Shown here one piece after another: positions 25,345-33,314 of a stretch of DNA of 64,000 nt (positions are counted from its first letter, which is position 1; each line of letters opens with the position of its first letter). Position numbers and translations under genes: made by a program. This stretch comes from Streptomyces sp. H27-C3 (lineage in GTDB: Bacteria; Actinomycetota; Actinomycetes; Streptomycetales; Streptomycetaceae): contig NZ_JASITA010000026.1 in NCBI RefSeq assembly GCF_030063415.1, positions 51,792 through 115,791 on the forward strand, written 5' to 3'. The notes under the pieces are model-generated. The model saw nothing but the letters and a program-made list of their open reading frames with translations, did no database searches and was not told where the DNA came from.

Positions 25345-26004
25345 CTACTCAAGTTTCGCCCAGCGCCCGGTGAAGCGCTTGGCAGTTTCCAGGTGGGCGG
25401 TCAGCCGCTCCTGAATGCGCACCGTGGCGTCGTCCAACGCCTTGCGGGTACGCCGTCCGCTGCCGTCGCCGGCCTCGAAGGCGCCGCCGAAGACGACATC
25501 GACCCGGCTGCGCAGCGGCGGCAGCCCCTGGATCAACCGTCCGCGGCGTTCCGTGCTTCCCAGTACCGCCACGGGGACGATGGGGGCACCGCCGCGCACC
25601 GCGAAGTACGCGAGCCCGGCGCGCAGGGAGGCGAAGTCGCCCTCGCCCCTGGTGCCCTCGGGGAAGATCCCGAGGACGCCGCCGCTCTGAAGGACTCCGA
25701 TCGCGTCCGTGATGGCCTTGCGGTCCACGGTCGTACGGTCGACCTTCAGCTGCCCGATTCCGCGCAGGAACGGGTCGAGGGGGCCGACGAATGCCTCTTT
25801 CTTGATCAGAAAGTGGACCGGCCTGGGGGCCGTACCCATCAGCATCGGTCCGTCGATCATGTGCGAGTGATTCACCGCCAGGATCACCGGACCGGTCGCG
25901 GGCACCCGCCACGCCCCGAGGACACGCGGCTTCCACAGCCCGTACATCAGGCCGATGCCGATGCCCCGTCCGACCGCCGCACCGCGCGGCGTGGGTGCGG
26001 TCAC
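25345..26004 (-). CDS. plsC: 1-acyl-glycerol-3-phosphate acyltransferase (PlsC-like)
   Basis: This 219-aa acyltransferase forms phosphatidate from lysophosphatidate and an acyl donor at the membrane. Motif I is NHSHMIDGP (H-x4-D), motif III is GIFPEGTRGEGDF, and PIVPVAVLGS corresponds to motif IV. A short hydrophobic N-terminal segment (GRGIGIGLMYGL) may anchor it. Start GTG 26004 overlaps the cmk stop as GTGA (26001-26004), so translation is coupled to cmk. In actinobacteria cmk-plsC-der is a common order. Confidence 0.93.
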   Translation of the reverse strand: MTAPTPRGAAVGRGIGIGLMYGLWKPRVLGAWRVPATGPVILAVNHSHMIDGPMLMGTAPRPVHFLIKKEAFVGPLDPFLRGIGQLKVDRTTVDRKAITDAIGVLQSGGVLGIFPEGTRGEGDFASLRAGLAYFAVRGGAPIVPVAVLGSTERRGRLIQGLPPLRSRVDVVFGGAFEAGDGSGRRTRKALDDATVRIQERLTAHLETAKRFTGRWAKLE

Positions 26005-26705
26005 TTGGCGGCCTGCTTCTCCTCGATGAGGGTGACGACGCACTCGATGACCTGCTGGAGCGTCAGCTCGGTGGTGTCCACCTCGACCGCGTCATCCGCC
26101 TTCGCGAGCGGCGAGGTCTTGCGGCTGGAGTCGGCCGCGTCCCGCTTGACCAGGGCTTCCCTGGTGGCTGCCAGGTCGGCGGAGTCCTTGCCCTTGAGCT
26201 CGCCGCTGCGGCGGGCGGCGCGGGCCTCGGGCGAGGCGGTCAGGAAGATCTTGAGGTCGGCGTCCGGCAGCACGGTCGTACCGATGTCGCGGCCCTCCAC
26301 GACGATGCCGGCCTCGGTACCCTTCGCGATGGAACGCTGCAGGTCGGTGATGATCGCCCGCACCTCGGGCACCGCGCTGACCGCGCTCACCCTGGAGGTG
26401 ACCTCCTGGGTGCGGATCGGCCCGGAGGCGTCCACGCCGTCCACGGTGATCGTCGGGGCGGCCGGGTCGGTGCCGGAGACGATCACGGGCTTGGTCGAGG
26501 CGTTCGCGACGGCGTCGGCGTCGGTGACGTCGACCCCGTTGTTCAGCATCCACCAGGTGATCGCCCGGTACTGGGCGCCGGTGTCCAGGTAGCTGAGGCC
26601 GACCGCGACCGCGACAGCCTTGGAAGTGCTCGACTTGCCCGTGCCGGAGGGGCCGTCGATGGCGACAATCACTGCTGCCGGGGCGGTCCGGGCGGCGGTT
26701 TCCAC
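26001..26705 (-). CDS. cmk: cytidylate kinase
   Basis: This 234-aa P-loop kinase phosphorylates CMP and dCMP with ATP. The P-loop is DGPSGTGKSS near residue 17, the substrate-binding block SYLDTGAQYRAITWW follows, and the LID-proximal segment VVEGRDIGTTVLPDADLKIFLTASPEARAARR is typical. GTG 26705 is chosen because AGGAAGG lies about 11 bases upstream. GTG 26717 and ATG 26768 are alternatives. Its stop overlaps the plsC start. Confidence 0.95.
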   Translation of the reverse strand: METAARTAPAAVIVAIDGPSGTGKSSTSKAVAVAVGLSYLDTGAQYRAITWWMLNNGVDVTDADAVANASTKPVIVSGTDPAAPTITVDGVDASGPIRTQEVTSRVSAVSAVPEVRAIITDLQRSIAKGTEAGIVVEGRDIGTTVLPDADLKIFLTASPEARAARRSGELKGKDSADLAATREALVKRDAADSSRKTSPLAKADDAVEVDTTELTLQQVIECVVTLIEEKQAAK

Positions 26706-26900
26706 GGTGTCGGACACCTTCCTGGTACACGGGCTGGGGTGGCGGGGACGAATGATTACCCCGCACAAGGTTACTGGCTACGCCGGGCCACCCCGTACAG
26801 ACCGCTGTCCGGCCTCCGCGAGGGCCCGGTCACCGCCCGACAGGCCGGCCCCAGGACGCCGTGGCCGGCGCCGCCGGGCTCCGTAGGCGGGCGCCGTGGA

Positions 26901-27986
26901 TCACTGCCGCGTCGACCAGCCGCGCTCCCGCAGGAACGCCCCGAGCGAGGGCGCCGCCTGCGGCTCCACCATCAGCTGGACCAAGCCCGCCTGCTGCCCG
27001 GTCGCGTGCTCGATGCGTACGTCCTCGATGTTGACGCCCGCCCTGCCCGCGTCCGCGAAGATCCGGGCCAGCTCGCCCGGCTGGTCGCTGATGAGGACGG
27101 CCACGATCTCGTACGTCGTCGGGGCGGCGCCGTGCTTGCCGGGCACCCGCACCCGGCCCGCGTTGCCGCGCCGCAGCACGTCCTCGATGCCCTGCGCGCC
27201 CCTCTGCCGCTTGTCCTCGTCGGCGGACTGGAGGGAGCGCAGCGCCCGGACCGTCTCGTCCAGGTCCAGCGCGACCCCGGCGAGCACGTCCGCCACCGGG
27301 CCCGGATTCGCGGAGAGGATCTCGATCCACATCCGCGGGTCGGACGCCGCGATGCGGGTGACGTCCCTGATGCCTTGCCCGCAGAGCCGTACGGCCGTCT
27401 CGTCCGCGTCCTCCAGCCGCGCCGCGACCATGGAGGAGATCAGCTGGGGGGTGTGCGAGACGAGCGCGACGGCGCGGTCGTGCGCGTCGGCGTCCATGAC
27501 CACGGGCACGGCCCGGCACAGGGCGACCAGTTCCAGCGCGAGATTCAGGACCTCGGTGTCGGTGTCACGGGTCGGGGTGAGCACCCAGGGGCGGCCCTCG
27601 AAGAGGTCGGCGGTGCCGGACAGCGGGCCCGAGCTCTCCTTGCCGGCCATCGGGTGCGTCCCGATGTACGGCGTGAGGTCGCAGCCCAGCGCCTCCAGCT
27701 CCCGGCGGGGACCGCCCTTGACGCTGGCGACGTCCATGTACGCGCGCCCGGCGCCGTGCCGCATCGCGTCGGCCAGCGTCGTGGCCACGTGCGCCGGCGG
27801 TACGGCGACGATCACGAGGTCGACGCGTGACTCGGGCGCCTCCACGGTGCCCGCGCCGAGCGAGGCCGCGGTGCGGGCCTGGGCGGGGTCGTGGTCGACG
27901 AGGTGGACCGCGACCCCGCGTCCGGCGAGGGCGAGCGCGGCGGAGGTGCCGATCAGGCCGGTTCCGATGACGAGGGCGGTTCTCAC
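26901..27986 (-). CDS. tyrA: prephenate dehydrogenase with C-terminal ACT domain
   Basis: This 361-aa enzyme converts prephenate to 4-hydroxyphenylpyruvate with NAD(P). The Rossmann motif GTGLIGTSAALALAGRG is at residues 8-24. Substrate residues lie in GTHPMAGKESSGP near 118. The ACT domain at about 290-360 (YEIVAVLISDQPGELARIFADAGRAGVNIEDVRIEHATG) suggests feedback by tyrosine. Start GTG 27986 overlaps the aroH stop as GTGA, so chorismate mutase and this enzyme are translationally coupled consecutive steps. Confidence 0.96.
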   Translation of the reverse strand: MRTALVIGTGLIGTSAALALAGRGVAVHLVDHDPAQARTAASLGAGTVEAPESRVDLVIVAVPPAHVATTLADAMRHGAGRAYMDVASVKGGPRRELEALGCDLTPYIGTHPMAGKESSGPLSGTADLFEGRPWVLTPTRDTDTEVLNLALELVALCRAVPVVMDADAHDRAVALVSHTPQLISSMVAARLEDADETAVRLCGQGIRDVTRIAASDPRMWIEILSANPGPVADVLAGVALDLDETVRALRSLQSADEDKRQRGAQGIEDVLRRGNAGRVRVPGKHGAAPTTYEIVAVLISDQPGELARIFADAGRAGVNIEDVRIEHATGQQAGLVQLMVEPQAAPSLGAFLRERGWSTRQ

Positions 27987-28345
27987 TGGGCGATGTCCTT
28001 GCGGAGGGCGGCGGCCGCGCCGAGGTAAATGTGCGAGATCCCGGTCTTGGGCAGGTCCGACTCGATGTGCGCGAGGATCCGCACGACGCGCGGCAGCGCG
28101 CCCACGATGTCCAGTTCCTGGGCGCAGATCAGCGGGACGTCGACGATGCCGAGCTTGCGGGCGGCCGCGGCCGGGAAGTCGCTGTGGAGGTCCGGTGTGG
28201 CGGTGAACCAGATGCTGATGAGGTCGTCGGCGGTGAGCCCGTTGCGCTCCAGGATGGCGGTGAGCAGCTCGCTGACCTGCTCGTCCATGTGACCGGCCTC
28301 GTCCCGCTCCAGTTGGACGGCCCCACGGACTGCTCGTACTGCCAC
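27983..28345 (-). CDS. aroH: chorismate mutase, AroH type
   Basis: This 120-aa monofunctional chorismate mutase of the trimeric AroH fold starts at GTG 28345, with GAGGAG six bases upstream; the longer frame is unsupported. It has VAVRAVRGAVQLERDE at the N-terminus (Arg and Glu of the active site), ATPDLHSDFPAAAARKLG, CAQELDIVGALPRVVRILAHIE and ISHIYLGAAAALR near the end with the conserved Tyr. It feeds prephenate to TyrA, encoded next with overlapping start. Confidence 0.95.
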   Translation of the reverse strand: MAVRAVRGAVQLERDEAGHMDEQVSELLTAILERNGLTADDLISIWFTATPDLHSDFPAAAARKLGIVDVPLICAQELDIVGALPRVVRILAHIESDLPKTGISHIYLGAAAALRKDIAQ

Positions 28346-28518
28346 ATCGTGCTCCTCGCTCCGTACCTCGACTGCGCCTGCTTCGTTCAGCCTAGTTCGG
28401 CAGGAGCGGCCGGGCTTCACCCGTTCTGTCGGTGAGACGCCTCGGGGGGGGGCGGGGGGCGGGATGCGGCCCCGCGACGCGTGGAGCGCGACGAGCATCC
28501 GCCCGGCGCCGCGGCGGC

Positions 28519-28935
28519 GTGCCGGCCGCCGGCTGCGGCAAGTACGGCGACGAGAACAGCGGTGGCGGCGATCCCGCCCCCGAGCCCCCGAAGCCGCCGG
28601 AGAGCGACCCGGCCGAGGGCGGGCCGTCCGACGAGGCGGCTCCCGCCGACCAGGAGTTGGCCAGGACCTCGGAGGTCCCGGTGGGCGGCGGCCGGGCCTT
28701 CGGCGCCGAGAAGGTCGTGGTGACCCAGCCGGACACGGGCACCTTCAAGGCACTCTCCGCGGCCTGTACCCATCAGGGACGCCTGGTGAAGACCGTCGAA
28801 GGCGGCACCATCAACTGCCCGTGCCACGGCAGCGAGTTCCGGGTCGCGGACGCCTCGGTCGTGGGCGGACCGGTCCCGAAGCCACTCGCGCCACGCCGCA
28901 TCACGGTGGAAAGTGATTCGATCCGCCTGGTGTGA
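28519..28935 (+). CDS. Rieske [2Fe-2S] protein with disrupted N-terminus
   Basis: The iron-sulphur domain is intact: CTHQGRLV and CPCHGSEF supply the two Cys and two His ligands, followed by GPVPKPLAPRRITVE. Before it lies an acidic Pro-rich linker after AGCGKYGDENSGGG, which looks like a lipoprotein cleavage site (AGC). The expected Tat or lipoprotein signal is not in frame; a GAAAA stretch lies in the +1 frame and a run of G residues at 28443-28460 precedes. GTG 28519 is the best in-frame start left but gives no signal peptide. A frameshift or assembly slip in the poly-G tract is likely. Confidence 0.7.
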   Translation: MPAAGCGKYGDENSGGGDPAPEPPKPPESDPAEGGPSDEAAPADQELARTSEVPVGGGRAFGAEKVVVTQPDTGTFKALSAACTHQGRLVKTVEGGTINCPCHGSEFRVADASVVGGPVPKPLAPRRITVESDSIRLV

Positions 28936-28954
28936 CTGCGGCACAATCCGGTCC

Positions 28955-29659
28955 ATGATCCCGTCTCCCGCGTCCGTGCCGACGCCCGAAGAGCTCGTAC
29001 GCCATCACACGGTGTACTCCTGCGTGATGGGCTCGCGCGCCTTCGGTCTCGCGACGGAGACCAGCGACACCGACCGCCGCGGCGTCTTCCTCGCGCCGAC
29101 CCCGCTGTTCTGGCGCTTCGACAAGCCGCCGACGCATGTGGACGGCCCCGCCGACGAGCAGTTCTCCTGGGAGTTGGAGCGCTTCTGTGAGCTGGCTCTG
29201 CGCGCCAATCCCAACATCCTGGAGTGCCTGCACTCCCCGCTCGTCGAACACGTCGACGCGACCGGCGAGGAACTGCTATCCCTGCGTGCGGCGTTCCTGT
29301 CCAGGCAGGCCCATAGGACCTTCGTGCGGTACGCGGCGGGCCAGCGCAAGAAACTGGACGCGGACGTCCGGCAGTACGGCGCCCCGCGCTGGAAGCACGC
29401 CATGCATCTGCTGCGGCTGCTCGGCAGTTGCCGCGATCTGCTGCGCACGGGCGAGCTGACACTCGACGCCGGCGACGACCGCGAACGGCTGCTCGCGGTC
29501 AAGCGCGGCGAGGTCGCGTGGCCGGATGTGGAGCGCTGGATGGAGCGCGCCGGGACGGAGGCCGACAGGGCCGAGCCGAACAGCCCGCTGCCTCGGGAGC
29601 CGGGCCGGGCGAGGGTCGAGGACTTCCTGATCCGGACGCGCCGCGCGTCAGCCTGCTGA
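28955..29659 (+). CDS. RlaP-like nucleotidyltransferase
   Basis: This 234-aa protein of the DNA polymerase beta-type nucleotidyltransferase superfamily has the nucleotide-binding motif GSRAFGLATETSDTDRRGVFLAP (residues about 29-51), with GS followed by D-x-D catalytic carboxylates. This matches the RlaP/YcgL-like group linked to RNA repair in some genomes. A helical C-terminal domain contains PRWKHAMHLLRLLGSCRDLLRTGEL, typical for the group. Start ATG 28955 is chosen; upstream frames lack a site. No RNA ligase gene is adjacent. It converges on the ADP-ribosylglycohydrolase gene with only 23 bp between. Confidence 0.8.
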   Translation: MIPSPASVPTPEELVRHHTVYSCVMGSRAFGLATETSDTDRRGVFLAPTPLFWRFDKPPTHVDGPADEQFSWELERFCELALRANPNILECLHSPLVEHVDATGEELLSLRAAFLSRQAHRTFVRYAAGQRKKLDADVRQYGAPRWKHAMHLLRLLGSCRDLLRTGELTLDAGDDRERLLAVKRGEVAWPDVERWMERAGTEADRAEPNSPLPREPGRARVEDFLIRTRRASAC

Positions 29660-29682
29660 GCAACGACCACAGTTCGCCGTGA

Positions 29683-30690
29683 TCAAGCGTCCCAGAGGGC
29701 GCCCAGGCTCAGCAGCTCACTCCGGTACTCGATGCGCTCGGCCCACCGCTCGGGCCACGCCCCCGCCCCCAGATGCGCCCCCGCGAACGCCCCCGCGAGG
29801 CAGGCGATCGAGTCCGAGTCGCCCTTGGTGCAGGCGGCCCGGCGCAGGGCGGTGACGGGCTCCTCCGGGAAGAGCAGGAAGCACAGCAGCGCGGTGGCCA
29901 GGGCCTCTTCGGCGATCCAGCCCTCGCCGGTCGCCAGGCACGGGTCGGTTTCCGGGGACGGCGAACGCAGCGCGTTCGCGACCCGCTCCAGGACCGCCAG
30001 GCACTCGTCCCAGCCCCGCGCGATGAACGCTTCCGGCGAGGCGTCGTGGGAGCGGGTCCACAGGTCGCCGAGCCAGTGGTGGTCGTAGCGGGTGCGGTTC
30101 TCGTAGGCGTAACTGCGCAGGAGACCCACCAGGCCGGTCGGCTCCGCGCCCTGGGCCAGCAGGTACACCGCGTGGGCCGTCAGATCGCTCGCCGCCAGCG
30201 CCGTCGGGTGGCCGTGGGTGAGCGCGGACTGCAACTGGGCCGCCCCCGCCCGCTGCTTGTCGTTCAGACCGGGCACCAGGCCGACCGGCGCGACCCGCAT
30301 ATTGGCCCCGCAGCCCTTGGAGCCGACCTGGCTGGCGTCCTGCCAGCGCAGGTCGCTGTCCAGCTTCTCGCAGGCGACCAGGCAGGTGCGCCCGGGGGCG
30401 CGGTTGTTCTCGGGCGAGTGGAACCAGTTGACGAATTCCTCGCGCACCGGCCGCGCCATCCGCAGCGGCGCGAGCCCACCGCGTTCCATCGCGGTCCGTA
30501 TCCCCTGGCCCAGGGCGAGCGTCATCTGGGTGTCGTCGGTGACGATCGCCGGCCTGGGCAGCTCCATCTCGCGCCACGGCCCGCATTTCGCGAGGATCGC
30601 CGGTACGTCGCTGAACTCGGTCGGGAATCCCAGCGCGTCCCCGAGCGCGAGGCCCATCAGCGAACCGGTGGCTGCCTGCTTCGTATTCAT
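29683..30690 (-). CDS. ADP-ribosylglycohydrolase (DraG/ARH family)
   Basis: This 335-aa enzyme of the ARH fold removes ADP-ribose from proteins or nucleic acids or hydrolyses ADP-ribosyl compounds. Metal ligands sit in TDDTQMTLALG near residue 48 and KGDSDSIACLAGAFAGAHLGAG near 300. The N-terminus TGSLMGLALGDALGFPTEF is diagnostic. ATG 30690 overlaps the nrtR stop by ATGA, making it the last gene of the coupled pnuC-nadR-nrtR-ARH operon. The context suggests recovery of ADP-ribose for NAD metabolism, which is inference. Confidence 0.92.
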   Translation of the reverse strand: MNTKQAATGSLMGLALGDALGFPTEFSDVPAILAKCGPWREMELPRPAIVTDDTQMTLALGQGIRTAMERGGLAPLRMARPVREEFVNWFHSPENNRAPGRTCLVACEKLDSDLRWQDASQVGSKGCGANMRVAPVGLVPGLNDKQRAGAAQLQSALTHGHPTALAASDLTAHAVYLLAQGAEPTGLVGLLRSYAYENRTRYDHHWLGDLWTRSHDASPEAFIARGWDECLAVLERVANALRSPSPETDPCLATGEGWIAEEALATALLCFLLFPEEPVTALRRAACTKGDSDSIACLAGAFAGAHLGAGAWPERWAERIEYRSELLSLGALWDA

Positions 30691-31424
30691 GCGGATCGTC
30701 CTTCCGGGCGCAGAAGTGGTGGATGCAGTGCGGTGGCGGAGCCCGCCCGGTACAGGGCGGCCGGTTTGCCACGCCCTCCCGTACGGCGTGGGGCGCCCTC
30801 CACGGGCTCGACGAAGCCGGGGGTGGCGAGGACCTTGCGCCGGAAGTTGGGCCGGTCCAGGGGCACGCCCCAGACCGTCTCGTACACCTGCTGGAGGTCC
30901 CCCAGCGTGAATCCGGGCGGGCAGAACGCCGTGGCCAGGCAGGTGTATTCGAGCTTCGCGCCGATGCGCTCGCGCGCGTCGGCGAGGATGCCCGCGTGGT
31001 CGAAGGCCAGCTCGTGCGCCGCGTCCGCCGGCATCCACTGGGCGTGCGCCGCGTCGCCGCCGCCGCGTGGCTCCGGCAGGCCGGGGACGAGCGCGGTGTA
31101 GGCGACGGAGACGACCCGCATCCGCGGGTCGCGGTCCGGCTCGCTGTAGGTGCGCAGCTGCTCCAGGTGGAGCGCGGCAGCGGACTGCTGGGAGAGACCG
31201 GTCTCCTCGGCCAGTTCGCGCCGGGCCGCCAGTTCGGCGGACTCCCTCGGGAGTACGAAGCCGCCGGGCAGCGCCCACGCCCCGGCGTAGGGGGCCTGCC
31301 CCCGTTGGATCAGCAGGACGTGCAACCGCCCGGCGCGCACGGTGAAGACGGCCAGGTCGACGGTGACGGCGAACGGCGCGAAGGCGTGCGGATCGTAGCC
31401 ACCGGGCACCTGTGCGCCGGTCAT
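30687..31424 (-). CDS. nrtR: NrtR-type Nudix transcriptional regulator
   Basis: This 245-aa protein has an N-terminal Nudix domain and a C-terminal winged helix (DLQQVYETVWGVPLDRPNFRRKVLATPGFVEPV). NrtR proteins repress NAD-synthesis and salvage genes and release DNA on binding ADP-ribose. The Nudix box GFVLPRESAELAARRELAEETGL fits GX5EX7REUXEEXGU fully, so hydrolase activity is possible, unlike NrtRs with decayed boxes. ATGA overlaps at both ends couple it to nadR and ARH. It probably represses its own operon through the palindrome at 33173-33195. Confidence 0.9.
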   Translation of the reverse strand: MTGAQVPGGYDPHAFAPFAVTVDLAVFTVRAGRLHVLLIQRGQAPYAGAWALPGGFVLPRESAELAARRELAEETGLSQQSAAALHLEQLRTYSEPDRDPRMRVVSVAYTALVPGLPEPRGGGDAAHAQWMPADAAHELAFDHAGILADARERIGAKLEYTCLATAFCPPGFTLGDLQQVYETVWGVPLDRPNFRRKVLATPGFVEPVEGAPRRTGGRGKPAALYRAGSATALHPPLLRPEGRSA

Positions 31425-32512
31425 CGTCGCTCCGGGAGAGGATCGGTGAAGCCCCAGCCCTCGGCGAGCAGCGCGTCCACGGCGGCGACCGCTGCCGCCA
31501 GCCGCTCCTCGTGCGGTCCGCCGAGGGTGACGAAACGCCGCCCGGTACGGGCGAGTTCCGTACGGAAACGTTCTGTCATCCAGGGCCGCAGGTGTTCCCC
31601 GTCGCGCAGCCCGTCGTCCTCGAAGGGCACGCGCGTGTGGTCGGTGAGCAGCCACAGGTGCTGCGAGCCCCGGGCCGCGATCCGGGCGACCTCGGGGTTG
31701 GGGCCGCCCAGGTAGCGCTCGTGCCAGATCGTGGTGGCGAAGGCGTCGGTGTCGCAGAACAGCACGGGCGAGCCCGCGCCGGCCGCGGCGTCCTCGTCGT
31801 CGGCCTGCCGCTGGGCGATCAGGGGGAACTCCTCCGAGGTGAAGGTGGCATCCGGCCAGTCCGCGTCCGGCCGCTCGGCGCGCAGCGCGGTCAGTTTCCG
31901 CTCGCTGAACTCCCGCCCGTACTCCGGTACGTATTGGGTCCCCGCCCAGACGCCGCCGCGCGCCCGGTAGTGCCCGGTAAGCGCCCGCGCCATGGTCGTG
32001 GTCCCGGTGGACTCGGCGCCGAGGACGACCACCCGCCGGGCGAGGGCGGCCCGTACGGGCGGCTCCAGACAGTCCCAACGGCCGACGGGGTCCGCGCGTA
32101 CGGCGGTCGCCGACACCGGGAAAGCCGTGCGCTCCGGGTCGACGCACACGGACTCCGCGCCGAAGCGCCGGGCGAGCTCGTCGCCGTACGCCTCGGAGGT
32201 GAAGACGGCGTCGACGGGGGTGGGCACGGCGGCCAGGAAGACCGCCATGTGCGCGTCCCACACGTCGGGGTCGGTGGTGTCGACCGGGATATCGTCGACG
32301 GCGCCGACGACATCGGCGTCCGGGTGCACAGCGCGCATCCACTCCACCCGGTCCGCGAGCGGAACGGATTCGGCGGAGGAGGCGCACACCAGGACGGTGA
32401 GCCGCTCGCAGCGGCTCTGCGCGGTGCGGACGAGATGGTGGTGTCCGGCGTGCGGCGGATAGAACTTCCCGAGCACCAGCGCGTGCTTGTACGTCGTCGT
32501 GGATGTCGTCAT
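31421..32512 (-). CDS. nadR: NadR-like NMN adenylyltransferase / ribosylnicotinamide kinase
   Basis: This 363-aa bifunctional NAD-salvage enzyme lacks the helix-turn-helix of E. coli NadR. Residues 1-160 form the adenylyltransferase domain with GKFYPPHAGHHHLV (nucleotide-binding HxGH-type motif). Residues about 170-350 form the kinase domain. Its P-loop reads GAESTGTTTMAR, with Thr where the invariant Walker A Lys of GxxxxGK[ST] should be. The remaining kinase features (YVPEYGREF, CDTDAFATTIWHERYLG, LLTDHTRVPFEDDGLRDGE) are intact. It lies downstream of pnuC (ATGA overlap), which supplies nicotinamide riboside. Confidence 0.9.
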   Translation of the reverse strand: MTTSTTTYKHALVLGKFYPPHAGHHHLVRTAQSRCERLTVLVCASSAESVPLADRVEWMRAVHPDADVVGAVDDIPVDTTDPDVWDAHMAVFLAAVPTPVDAVFTSEAYGDELARRFGAESVCVDPERTAFPVSATAVRADPVGRWDCLEPPVRAALARRVVVLGAESTGTTTMARALTGHYRARGGVWAGTQYVPEYGREFSERKLTALRAERPDADWPDATFTSEEFPLIAQRQADDEDAAAGAGSPVLFCDTDAFATTIWHERYLGGPNPEVARIAARGSQHLWLLTDHTRVPFEDDGLRDGEHLRPWMTERFRTELARTGRRFVTLGGPHEERLAAAVAAVDALLAEGWGFTDPLPERR

Positions 32513-33162
32513 GCCACCGCCTCCACGGTCCGGGGCCGCCGCGCGGCCAGATCGCGGCGCCAGTTCCGCAGCCCCATGACACAGAGCGCCATGAAACCCA
32601 CGTACAGCAGGGAGGTGAGGTAGAGCCCCTTGTAGGCGTAGAGCGGGACGTACACCACGTCGGCCGCGATCCACAGCCACCACGACTCGACGCGCTTCCT
32701 GCACTGCCCGTACGTCGCGGTCAGCGACAGGGCGGTTGTCAGGGCGTCCCAGAAGGGGACGGTCGAGTCCGTGGCACGGTCGAGGAGGAGCGTCAGGGCG
32801 AGTGTCCCCACCGCCCCCGCCGCCAACAGCCAGATCCACTCGGTACGGCTCGTGCGCCGTACCGGGAGGGCCGTGGAGCCTGGTCCACCCCCGTGGGTCC
32901 AGGTCCACCAGCCGTAGGCGGCGAGGGTGATGAAGACGACCTGCAGGCCGGCGTCGGCGTACAGGCCCGCCTGGGTGAACAGCAGGATGAAGAGAAGGTT
33001 GTTGGCGATGCCGATCGGCCAGTTGGCGATGTGCTGGCGGGCCACGAGCCAGACGCAGAGCGCCCCGCTGCCGAAGCCGAGAACCTCGGTCCAGCTCACC
33101 GGGGTGTCCAGAACGGTCACCAACGGCTGCTGGAGTGGTTCGAGTATGTCTGCGAGACTCAC
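32509..33162 (-). CDS. pnuC: nicotinamide riboside transporter PnuC
   Basis: This 217-aa membrane protein has about seven helices. Family motifs seen are WPIGIANNLLFILLFTQAGLYADAGLQVVFITLAAYGWWTW and ESWWLWIAADVVYVPLYAYKGLYLTSLLYVGF, including the W-x3-W and NxxY-type substrate residues. Start GTG 33162 follows AAGGGGG; the ATG at 33216 lies upstream of the operator-like palindrome and is unlikely. First gene of the NAD-salvage operon; its stop overlaps the nadR start. Confidence 0.93.
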   Translation of the reverse strand: MSLADILEPLQQPLVTVLDTPVSWTEVLGFGSGALCVWLVARQHIANWPIGIANNLLFILLFTQAGLYADAGLQVVFITLAAYGWWTWTHGGGPGSTALPVRRTSRTEWIWLLAAGAVGTLALTLLLDRATDSTVPFWDALTTALSLTATYGQCRKRVESWWLWIAADVVYVPLYAYKGLYLTSLLYVGFMALCVMGLRNWRRDLAARRPRTVEAVA

Positions 33163-33172
33163 GCCCGCCCCC

Positions 33173-33195
33173 TTAATGGTCATGGTGACTATAAA
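33173..33195 (-). promoter_or_regulatory. palindromic operator, probable NrtR box
   Basis: Half-sites TTAATGGTCA (33173-33182) and TGACTATAAA (33186-33195) flank TGG; 8 of 10 positions are symmetric. It lies 10 bp in front of the pnuC start, in the position for repression of the operon. Assignment to NrtR rests on location and on the nrtR gene in the operon. Confidence 0.6.
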
Positions 33196-33238
33196 GGGGC
33201 GCGATCCGCAGCACAAGCAGCAGGCGCTGCGAAGAAAA

Positions 33239-33282
33239 GGCCCCCGGCCGGTTCCTGTACGTACAGGAACCGGCCGGGGGCC
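33239..33282 (-). terminator. perfect 44-bp palindromic terminator after rluB
   Basis: GGCCCCCGGCCGGTTCCTGTAC (33239-33260) is followed by its exact reverse complement to 33282. On the minus strand TTTTCTTC follows, giving a canonical intrinsic terminator 32 bp past the rluB stop. Confidence 0.85.
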
Positions 33283-33314
33283 TCACAGCCTCACGGCTTC
33301 TCGGAAGGTGCGGC

